64,000 nucleotides of DNA from the NCBI GenBank assembly GCA_903995115.1, contig LR877170.1:310001-374000 (forward strand), written 5' to 3'. This DNA comes from Angomonas deanei. Lineage: Eukaryota > Euglenozoa > Kinetoplastea > Trypanosomatida > Trypanosomatidae. The notes beneath the pieces are model-generated. The model saw nothing but the letters and a program-made list of their open reading frames with translations. It had not been told where the DNA came from and made no database searches. Positions 10,101 to 19,509 of this stretch are shown piece by piece. Position numbers and translations under genes: made by a program. The stretch's first letter is position 1; each line of letters begins with the position of its first letter.

Positions 10101-13100
10101 CGTCGCGCTTGTAAGCATCCGGACCATAATCCTTGTAGGCATCACGGTTGGTGGACTTGTACATGTCGGGGTCTACGGGAGGTCTCTCGCTCTGCTCGTC
10201 ATCACCGTCGTCCTCGTCGCGCTTGTAAGCATCCGGACCATAATCCTTGTAGGCATCACGGTTGGTGGACTTGTACATGTCGGGGTCTACGGGAGGTCTC
10301 TCGCTCTGCTCATCATCACCGTCGTCCTCGTCGCGCTTGTAGGCATCCGGACCATAATCCTTGTAAGCATCGCGGTTGGTGGTCTTGAAGTGGTCGGGGT
10401 CAACGGGAGCCTCTTCCTCGTCATCGTCATCCTCGGCCTCCTGTTGCTTCTTGTAAGCATCCGGACCATAATCCTTGTAGGCATCACGGTTGGTGGACTT
10501 GTACATGTCGGGGTCTACGGGAGGTCTCTCGCTCTGCTCGTCATCACCGTCGTCCTCGTCGCGCTTGTAAGCATCCGGACCATAATCCTTGTAGGCATCA
10601 CGGTTGGTGGACTTGTACATGTCGGGGTCTACGGGAGGTCTCTCGCTCTGCTCATCATCACCGTCGTCCTCGTCGCGCTTGTAGGCATCCGGACCATAAT
10701 CCTTGTAAGCATCGCGGTTGGTCGTCTTGTACTGGTCGGGGTCAACGGGAGCCTCTTCCTCGTCATCGTCATCCTCGGCTTCCTGCTGCTTCTTGTACGC
10801 GTCCGGTCCGTAGTCTTTATAAGCATCGCGGTTGGTGGTCTTGAAGTGGTCGGGGTCGACGGGAGCCTCTTCCTCATCATCGTCATCCTCGGCCTCCTGT
10901 TGCTTCTTGTAAGCATCCGGTCCGTAGTCCTTGAAGTTTTCGCGATTAGTCGTCTTGTACTGGTCGGGATCCACGGGAGCCTCTTCCTCGTCATCGTCAT
11001 CCTCGGCCTCCTGCTGCTTCTTGTAAGCATCCGGTCCGTAGTCTTTATAAGCATCGCGGTTGGTGGTCTTGAAGTGGTCGGGGTCAACGGGAGCCTCTTC
11101 CTCATCATCGTCATCCTCGGCTTCCTGCTGCTTCTTGTACGCATCCGGTCCGTAGTCCTTGAAGTTTTCGCGATTAGTCGTCTTGTACTGGTCGGGATCC
11201 ACGGGAGCCTCTTCCTCGTCATCGTCATCCTCGGCCTCCTGCTGCTTCTTGTAAGCATCCGGTCCGTAGTCTTTATAAGCATCGCGGTTGGTGGTCTTGA
11301 AGTGGTCGGGGTCAATGGGAGCCTCTTCCTCGTCATCGTCTTCCTCGGCTTCCTGCTGCTTCTTGTACGCGTCCGGTCCGTAGTCCTTGAAGTTTTCGCG
11401 ATTAGTCGTCTTGTACTGGTCGGGATCCACGGGAGCCTCTTCCTCGTCATCGTCATCCTCGGCCTCCTGCTGCTTCTTGTAAGCATCCGGTCCGTAGTCT
11501 TTATAAGCATCGCGGTTGGTGGTCTTGAAGTGGTCGGGGTCAACGGGAGCCTCTTCCTCGTCATCGTCATCCTCGGCCTCCTGTTGCTTCTTGTAAGCAT
11601 CCGGTCCGTAGTCCTTGAAGTTTTCGCGATTAGTCGTCTTGTACTGGTCGGGATCCACGGGAGCCTCTTCCTCATCATCGTCATCCTCGGCCTCCTGCTG
11701 CTTCTTGTAAGCATCCGGTCCGTAGTCTTTATAAGCATCGCGGTTGGTGGTCTTGAAGTGGTCGGGGTCAACGGGAGCCTCTTCCTCGTCATCGTCATCC
11801 TCGGCTTCCTGCTGCTTCTTGTAAGCATCCGGTCCGTAGTCCTTGAAGTTCTCCTGGTTGGTGGTCTTGAAGTGGTCGGGGTCAACGGGAGCCTCTTCCT
11901 CGTCATCGTCATCCTCGGCTTCCTGCTGCTTCTTGTACGCATCCGGTCCGTAGTCCTTGAAGTTTTCGCGATTAGTCGTCTTGTACTGGTCGGGGTCGAC
12001 AGGAGCCTCTTCCTCATCGTCGTCTTCCTGGGCCTCCTGTTGCTTTTTGTACGCATCCGGTCCGTAGTCCTTGAAGTTTTCGCGATTAGTCGTCTTGTAC
12101 TGGTCGGGATCCACGGGAGCCTCTTCCTCATCATCGTCATCCTCGGCCTCCTGTTGCTTCTTGTACGCATCCGGTCCGTAGTCCTTGAAGTTGTCCTGGT
12201 TGGTGGTCTTGAAGTGGTCGGGGTCGACAGGAGCCTCTTCCTCATCGTCGTCTTCCTGGGCCTCCTCTTGCTTCTTGTACGCATCCGGTCCGTAGTCCTT
12301 GAAGTTCTCCTGGTTGGTCGTCTTGTACTGGTCGGGATCAACGGGAGCCTCTTCCTCGTCATCGTCGTCCTGGGCCTCCTCTTGCTTCTTGTACGCATCC
12401 GGTCCGTAGTCCTTGAAGTTCTCCTGGTTGGTGGTCTTGAAGTGGTCGGGGTCGACAGGAGCCTCTTCCTCATCGTCGTCTTCCTGGGCCTCCTCTTGCT
12501 TCTTGTACGCATCCGGTCCGTAGTCCTTGAAGTTTTCGCGATTAGTCGTCTTGTACTGGTCGGGGTCGACGAGAGCCTCTTCCTCATCGTCGTCATCCTG
12601 GGCCTCCTGCTGCTTCTTGTACGCATCCGGTCCGTAGTCCTTGAAGTTCTCCTGGTTGGTGGTCTTGAAGTGGTCGGGGTCGACAGGAGCCTCTTCCTCA
12701 TCGTCGTCTTCCTGGGCCTCCTCTTGCTTCTTGTACGCATCCGGTCCGTAGTCCTTGAAGTTCTCCTGGTTGGTCGTCTTGTACTGGTCGGGATCAACGG
12801 GAGCCTCTTCCTCGTCATCGTCGTCCTGGGCCTCCTCTTGCTTCTTGTACGCATCCGGTCCGTAGTCCTTGAAGTTTTCGCGATTAGTCGTCTTGTACTG
12901 GTCGGGGTCGACAGGAGCCTCTTCCTCATCGTCGTCTTCCTGGGCCTCCTCTTGCTTTTTGTACGCATCCGGTCCGTAGTCCTTGAAGTTCTCCTGGTTG
13001 GTCGTCTTGAAGTGGTCGGGGTCGACAGGAGCCTCTTCCTCGTCGTCGCCATCCTGGGCCTCCTCTTGCTTTTTGTACGCATCCGGTCCGTAGTCCTTGA

Positions 13101-13617
13101 AGTTGTCCTGGTTGGTGGTCTTATAATGGTTTGGGTCGACGGGTGCTTCGTTTTCGGACTCTATCTCGTTGTTTTCCTGCTGCTTCTTGTACGCATCCGG
13201 TCCGTAGTCCTTGAAGTTCTCCTGATTGGTGGTTTTATAGTGGTTGGGGTCTATTGGAGCGTCATTCTCGGATTGGATATCGGTTTCACCCGCTTGTTTC
13301 TTGTACGCGTCAGGACCGTAATTTTGATAGTTGTCTTGATTTGTGGTTTTGTAGTCGGTGGGGGCAATGATATCCGGGTCCTCGGTCGGCTCCTCGTGCG
13401 CGGGTTTTTTGTATGCGTCCGGCCCGAAGTCCTTGAAGTTGTCTTGATTGGTCGTCTTGTACATGTTAGGGTCGATATTGGCACCGCCATCGTCGTCACC
13501 GTCGTCGTTGCGGTTGGGATCCTTGGGCGGAAATCCTCTCCAGGCAAATGAGGACTCGTATTCGGTAAATTCATTTTCGCGGCGGCGCATCGGGGGTGGT
13601 TGGAATTCCTCTGACAT
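7164..13617 (-). CDS. MARP-like giant protein of 38-residue repeats, one disrupted repeat
   Basis: About 2,150 residues. A short N-terminal domain (about 45 residues, starting MSEEFQPPPMRRREN) precedes about 49 tandem 38-residue repeats with core DPD-x-[FY]-K-[ST]-T-N-x-x-x-[FY]-x-DYGPDAYK. A basic Ser/Arg segment of SARSSVKN-type units follows. The C-terminus has four degenerate repeats (e.g. VDPNMYKSTNKDVYK, NDPSMYVTSNQAAFGN). Repeat length and copy number match what I recall of trypanosome MARPs, microtubule-associated repetitive proteins of the subpellicular corset. The repeats here are acidic, and I have not compared sequences. From memory, a MARP gene lies near trypanothione reductase in T. 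brucei and Leishmania, as here. One repeat (about 9266-9312) carries two 2-bp insertions that break the frame; total length is 2151 codons plus one base. A splice acceptor ends 22 nt before the ATG. Confidence 0.8.
7891..9141 (-). repeat. 38-residue repeat block C (Lys/Gln type)
   Basis: About eleven 114-bp units encoding MYKSTNKDAY[QK]DYG plus a PDAYKQKPEAQDDAQSEKAP-type tail. Units are almost identical in DNA, differing mainly in Q/K at one site and Q/R in the tail. This indicates recent amplification. Confidence 0.9.
9142..10720 (-). repeat. 38-residue repeat block B (Asp/Glu/Ser type)
   Basis: About fourteen 114-bp units with MYKSTNRDAYKDYG and tail RDEDDGDDEQSERPP. One unit of the acidic A type is embedded near 10365-10480, and one unit (about 9266-9312) carries two small insertions. 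Confidence 0.88.
10721..13490 (-). repeat. 38-residue repeat block A (poly-acidic type)
   Basis: About 24 units with tails such as KKQQEAEDDDDEEEAPV. In the half next to block B, the HFKTTNRDAYKDYG and QYKTTNRENFKDYG versions alternate, giving a 76-residue (228-bp) higher-order unit. The N-terminal units are the most divergent. Confidence 0.88.
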
Positions 13618-14070
13618 GTGAAAACGTTATTCAAAGGTGCTGTATAAGTGGGGGAAAAAAAATGGTTTACAAAACAATAATAATAATAAAAAATTAGTTA
13701 TTTCTTTTAACAGTGGTAAAATCAAGAATAAACAATGAATATGAGAAAAAAACTTGGTGTTGTTTTACCGTTTCAAAGCTAATGAAGATTCTATTCTAAA
13801 CGGGAGAAAGAAAAAAAAAAAAACTATATCCTACGATTATCGCATGAGGGAGAAAAGTGCGAGGAGGAAAGAAGATGAAATGAACGCCCGGACTATCAGG
13901 ATTATGAGCAATACAGACGTTGACTGAAAGGAAGGGAAAACAAAACAAAACAAAAAAAAAAAATGTAGGGAACATACATTTTAAAGTATGCTTATGTATT
14001 TACATGCGCTATTTACCTTTCTTTGAACACGGGGCCTTGCAAGCGATTGTGCCTTATTCCACACGCCTCA
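13618..14070. other. Intergenic region, MARP-like / 203-residue gene
   Basis: 453 bp. The left end holds the MARP-like leader and acceptor. The rest is A-rich DNA, presumably the 3' UTR of the 203-residue gene. No coding frame or RNA gene is supported. Confidence 0.55.
13640..13662 (-). promoter_or_regulatory. Trans-splice acceptor of the MARP-like gene
   Basis: On the minus strand T8 CCCCC ACTTATAC is followed by AG. This is a textbook polypyrimidine tract and acceptor, leaving a 22-nt 5' UTR. Confidence 0.7.
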
Positions 14071-14682
14071 CTAATTGTTATAGGAAGGGGGCAACTTCCT
14101 CTGGAACTGATACGCCTGGACTTCCTTATCCGCCGCTGTCTTTGTTGTTGTAAACCTATCGGTGTCTTCGTCTACTACGGTGGTCGGCGCGGCTCCCCGG
14201 GCACGTGTTCCCTGGGCCCCGTGCGTACTTTCGTATAGATTCCGTGCCCCCGTGTTTCGCTGTGTGCCCGTCGTGAAATTTCTCGTCTGCTTGTGTGATT
14301 TGTCCTCCTCCCCAGGACGAAAGAAGGCGCCGTACTCTTTGGAAGTGGTGTCGTCGCTCATCTCTGCGTTGGCTAAGTTGGATACCTTTTCCGAAGTGAG
14401 GAGTAACTCTCGCGGCATATCGTTGGGTACCTGCATCACTGCCGTGGTCTTATCCTGCTCTACATGCACCTCTGGCCGGTTCGACACCGCGCCCCTCTTT
14501 CGTTCGTCGAATGTGTCATGATAGGTGGTGGTGCTGGGGACGGCACTTCCTCCGCCGCCGTGTTGTTGTGTGGTGACGGAAAATGGTTGGTTCCCGCTTT
14601 GACGGTCCTCGTACCAATTACCGTTGAGGGTCGTGTTGTTAAACTGCTTTACGTTTCCCCGATTATTGATATTCTCCTCCAT
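14071..14682 (-). CDS. Unknown 203-residue protein with repeated TT-x-[YF] motifs
   Basis: No family recognised with certainty. The protein is hydrophilic, without signal or membrane segments. It has repeated short motifs with threonines followed by an aromatic: FNNTTLNGNWYED, STTTYHDTF, DDTTSKEYGAFF, TRNFTTGTQRN and DRFTTTKTAADKE. Such sparse Thr/aromatic/Asn motifs in a disordered chain resemble axonemal microtubule-associated proteins of the SAXO/MIP kind. That is an inference, partly prompted by the adjacent MARP-like gene. The ATG at 14680-14682 follows a strong pyrimidine tract (CTTCTCCTCCCCC T10) and an AG, which supports expression. Confidence 0.7.
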   Translation of the reverse strand: MEENINNRGNVKQFNNTTLNGNWYEDRQSGNQPFSVTTQQHGGGGSAVPSTTTYHDTFDERKRGAVSNRPEVHVEQDKTTAVMQVPNDMPRELLLTSEKVSNLANAEMSDDTTSKEYGAFFRPGEEDKSHKQTRNFTTGTQRNTGARNLYESTHGAQGTRARGAAPTTVVDEDTDRFTTTKTAADKEVQAYQFQRKLPPSYNN

Positions 14683-14893
14683 TTGAGTTAAGGTAGGTAT
14701 TTGTACCTATGCGTTTAAAAAAAAAAAGGGGGAGGAGAAGTAGAATGTTTGTGAAGATGAGGGCCACGAGAGTGCAACAAGAGATCGTTTAGGGTATGTA
14801 TAAATCGGATCAACAACAACAACAAAAAAAAGATTATTAATGCGATTTAAACGTGATTATTATTTTACTTCGACGTTTCCTTTAGACACCTTT

Positions 14894-16366
14894 TCACACG
14901 GTTTTCTTTTTCTTCAGCTTCGTATTCTTTTTCGTTGTTTGCTCATTCGGCTGGCTATCTGGGCGACTTCTTTTTATACCTGTCGCGCGCTTTTGCTTCT
15001 TTTCAGCGGCTTGTGACTTTCGTGTCTCTACTCGATTTTGATACTGCTCCGTTACCTGCTGCTTCGCCTGCACTTTTGCGGCGGACACCTCTTCCAATAT
15101 TTTGACAATTCGCTCTTCCCGGAGCGCCTTTTCTTTCCACTGCGTCAACTTCACCTTAATCTTTTTTTCAATGCGCTGAATTAACGAAATATCATATTCG
15201 GTCACAAACGCGATCGACTTACCACTTTTACCCGCACGCGCCGTTCGACCAACCCGGTGCACATACGTGGTGGCTTCCTTGGGAATGTCGTAATGAATCA
15301 CGACATCCACGTCTGGTATATCCAGACCTCTCGAGGCAATGTCCGTGCACACCAAAACGCGCGAGAGACTGAGCTTAAAGAGCGCCAGGTGGTCTAGTCG
15401 CTGTTGTTGTGTCAGCAGGGAGTCGAGGCTGGAGACCGGAAACCCCAACAGCTGCAGGGCGAGTCGCACAATCTCCGCGCGAAGGGCAGAGTTCACAAAT
15501 ACGATGGTGGTCTGCTCCTTCCCGCCCGCTCGAAGCGCCGCTGTCAGGTTCGGCAGCTTCACCATATTGGGTATGAACACATAATGCTGCTCTAAAGTGT
15601 CTGGGAAGGAAATTTGAGTTTTGGAATCTTCCGGAACACTCCTCTGAAAGGGTTCTATCGCACTCTCGCTCGCGACGGAGAAGCGCTGGAGGGAACTCGG
15701 TTTGATCCCCAACTGAGTCAAAATATTCTCCTCTCCCTCCTCCCCTTTTGCGTCAAAATCCGTTAATTCAGCGTTCATCGTAGCGGAAAACAACAGCGAC
15801 TGTCGGAACGGCTGCGCTGGCGGAAGTGTTTGAAGAATGGAACGCACATCGGTGGTAATATCGCCCTCGGACAGTCGATCCGCCTCGTCGAGGACTAGGA
15901 AACGGAGATGCGAAAAGGCCGGGAGGGTTTCTCGTGGGAAAACACGGAAAAGATGCATCAGACGGCCAGGAGTCGCCACTACAATGTGAGGTCGGTTGCG
16001 CAGGGCGTCCACCTGGTCCTCGTGTCGCACACCGCCGATGGCGAGCATGCACCGTGGGCGCAACGGCGCCCCAAAGGCGACGAACTGGTCGACGATTTGG
16101 TAGGCTAACTCGCGAGAGGGGGTGAGCACCAGGGCGAAGACCCCGTACATGTCACTAGAGAGCGTTTGGAGGATGGGCAGGGCAAAGGCAGCCGTCTTAC
16201 CGCTACCAGTAGCCGCCTGACCGATCACATGCGTCGGTTCTGTCTCGGAGGAGCCTAAAATAACTGGAATGCACTTCTGCTGAATAGGAGTCGGACTATC
16301 CAGTGCCATGTAACTGCACTGCTTCGCCAACCATGGCTGGAGGCCTATTTTTTCAAATTCGCTCAT
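14894..16366 (-). CDS. DEAD-box RNA helicase, Dbp8/DDX49-like
   Basis: A 490-residue nucleolar-type DEAD-box helicase. The N-terminal Q motif region reads SPTPIQQKCIPVILG. It then has ATGSGKT (motif I), PSRELA (Ia), VATPGRL (Ib), VLDEADR (II), SAT (III), VLVCTDIASRGLDIP (V) and HRVGRTARAGKSG (VI). The downstream FVTEYDISLIQRIEKKI segment and lack of a long N-terminal extension fit Dbp8/DDX49, which acts in small-subunit pre-rRNA processing. The C-terminus is a Lys-rich tail typical of nucleolar proteins. I place the start at MSEFEK: the in-frame upstream codon is a GTG, and the splice acceptor AG lies only one base before this ATG. Confidence 0.9.
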   Translation of the reverse strand: MSEFEKIGLQPWLAKQCSYMALDSPTPIQQKCIPVILGSSETEPTHVIGQAATGSGKTAAFALPILQTLSSDMYGVFALVLTPSRELAYQIVDQFVAFGAPLRPRCMLAIGGVRHEDQVDALRNRPHIVVATPGRLMHLFRVFPRETLPAFSHLRFLVLDEADRLSEGDITTDVRSILQTLPPAQPFRQSLLFSATMNAELTDFDAKGEEGEENILTQLGIKPSSLQRFSVASESAIEPFQRSVPEDSKTQISFPDTLEQHYVFIPNMVKLPNLTAALRAGGKEQTTIVFVNSALRAEIVRLALQLLGFPVSSLDSLLTQQQRLDHLALFKLSLSRVLVCTDIASRGLDIPDVDVVIHYDIPKEATTYVHRVGRTARAGKSGKSIAFVTEYDISLIQRIEKKIKVKLTQWKEKALREERIVKILEEVSAAKVQAKQQVTEQYQNRVETRKSQAAEKKQKRATGIKRSRPDSQPNEQTTKKNTKLKKKKTV

Positions 16367-16367
16367 T

Positions 16368-16413
16368 CTAGGTTTATGGAACGTCACGAAAAAAAAAAAA
16401 AAGGAGGGAGAGG
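16368..16413 (-). promoter_or_regulatory. Trans-splice acceptor abutting the DDX49-like ATG
   Basis: The minus strand has CCCTCC, T14 and CGTGACGTTCCATAAACCT, then AG, a single A and the ATG. The first AG after the tract leaves a 1-nt genomic 5' UTR and rules out upstream starts. Confidence 0.6.
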
Positions 16414-16655
16414 GTTTAAAGTGTAAAGCGGAAAACCATCACAATACTGTTGATTACAGTACCACATTTGCTGGCGATTGCACTTTGTAAGTATACCAAC
16501 AAAAAAAAAATTCAATAGTAAAACAACGAGAGGTGGTGGGCACGCTTAACTTTTCTCCTATCCCCTCTTTTTGTTGTCATGAATACTTATGTAACATATA
16601 TGTATAATAATAGTAAAAAAAAAAAAAAAAGGAGACAACATATCAGAGATCACAT

Positions 16656-18215
<1,560 letters not shown>

Positions 18216-18380
18216 TTAGAGAATGATAAATAGTGACCGTGCAATGACCACAGACAAAAATAAACAAAAAGCACACCGCGAGAATAACAACAACAACATT
18301 TGGTACTGTGACATTAACAATTAATCCTAGTATTACTAAAAGAAACACGCCCCTTTGCACTTCCACACGCAGTGCCCACC

Positions 18381-19355
18381 TTAACGGAAAACGCCACGGG
18401 GCATCTTGGGGCCATTGAGAGGGAAGGGGGTAATGTCCTCAAGATAAGAGACCACAAAGTCAGCACTACGGTCCTGCACGGCGCGCACCGCACCTTGACG
18501 GCCATTGTAGAACCCCATCACCCGCACCACGAGCTCCACCTTCTCTCCCTTCGCCAAGGGTCGTCCGCTATTGGCACGTGCCTCACGTATCTTTGGTAGT
18601 AAGTCGTTGAGGTACATGCTGGTGACCTGATGCCCATTGTCGGTACTGCCGTCCCCTCGGAAACCTCTGTCGCCCCCCTTGAGACCTCTATTACCGGCGG
18701 TGTACGTCGTGAGAAGACGCTTGCCTTCGTAGTCGTACGCTACGGCGTAGGTGTTACGTCTTCTGGAGACCAAATAGAGAAACACCATGTCCCGTCGGTA
18801 CTTTGGCATTTCCCCCCACAAGTCTAACTGAGAGTAGTCGGTGACGACCGGCATCTGGGACCCTTCCTTCACGAGTGAGTATCCGTAGCGACTCTTGAAG
18901 TAATCGTCCCCTAATATGCGCTCAGGGAGAACCTCCGCCTTCTTCCCAGCCGTCGCCGCCGCCGACCCACGGAGGAGCTCCTGACGCTCGTTCTCGTACC
19001 AGGCGCGCTCATTGAATGCTCTCTGTGTCTGGAAACCGTCCCCCGCAATGAGAGCATCCATTTCCTTCTGAATACTCTCTTCTCGGGTCATTTTAAGCAT
19101 ATCGTCTACGTCCGCCTGAGGTAACTTTGGCTCAATACGGGAGCCGCCTGTGATCTCCTCCGCCGCCCCGGTGTGGGATTGCTGTTTATCGAGTATCGCG
19201 TCGTTCGCCGTCCGAATCAGAAACTCTGAAAAGTACTGCTGGCCACCTTGCTGGGGTTTTAACAGGGCTGGCACACGACGGTATTTATCCGGAAACATAC
19301 TAGCGCGGGGACGTGGCTTACCGCGACGTAGCGTGACAGCGGTCAACCGAATCAT
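18381..19355 (-). CDS. Mitochondrial ribosomal protein uS11m
   Basis: 324 residues. The C-terminal third (about 187-324) is a uS11 fold, with a YAVAYDYEGKRLLTTYTAGN strand pair, GDRGFRGDG, the helix ending in GRQGAVRAVQD and the signature ending ITPFPLNGPKMPRGV. The last of these is equivalent to the VTPIPHNGCRPPK tail of bacterial S11. The N-terminal ~185 residues are an extension typical of kinetoplastid mitoribosomal proteins, starting with a basic presequence-like segment (MIRLTAVTLRRGKPRPR). It should sit on the platform of the mitochondrial small subunit. A tract rich in TTTC and an AG 21 nt before the ATG support the start. Confidence 0.9.
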   Translation of the reverse strand: MIRLTAVTLRRGKPRPRASMFPDKYRRVPALLKPQQGGQQYFSEFLIRTANDAILDKQQSHTGAAEEITGGSRIEPKLPQADVDDMLKMTREESIQKEMDALIAGDGFQTQRAFNERAWYENERQELLRGSAAATAGKKAEVLPERILGDDYFKSRYGYSLVKEGSQMPVVTDYSQLDLWGEMPKYRRDMVFLYLVSRRRNTYAVAYDYEGKRLLTTYTAGNRGLKGGDRGFRGDGSTDNGHQVTSMYLNDLLPKIREARANSGRPLAKGEKVELVVRVMGFYNGRQGAVRAVQDRSADFVVSYLEDITPFPLNGPKMPRGVFR

Positions 19356-19509
19356 TTGCTAAAACAAACTTACCTAAAGACAAAGAAGTGAAAGAGAAAT
19401 GAAATAAAGCAAAGTCACAATTAAACGACAATAACATTTTTTTTTTTTTTTTGAGAATCCATCATGTGTCCCTATTTCCGTGGTGAAGAACACGAAACAG
19501 TAATGGCGG

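Noticed and set aside
10629-13082. An 817-codon minus-strand frame rich in Arg/Thr/Pro
   Set aside because: An off-frame reading of the MARP-like repeats, kept open by repetition.
7891-13490. CRISPR-like regular repeats
   Set aside because: The unit is 114 bp, in frame and coding with no spacers; the host is eukaryotic.
9232-13551. A 1,439-codon plus-strand open frame, and a 426-codon one beside it
   Set aside because: They are the antisense of the 114-bp repeat array. A repeat lacking stops in one reverse frame stays open across all copies. The hydrophobic LVITVVLVALV-type text is the complement of acidic codons.
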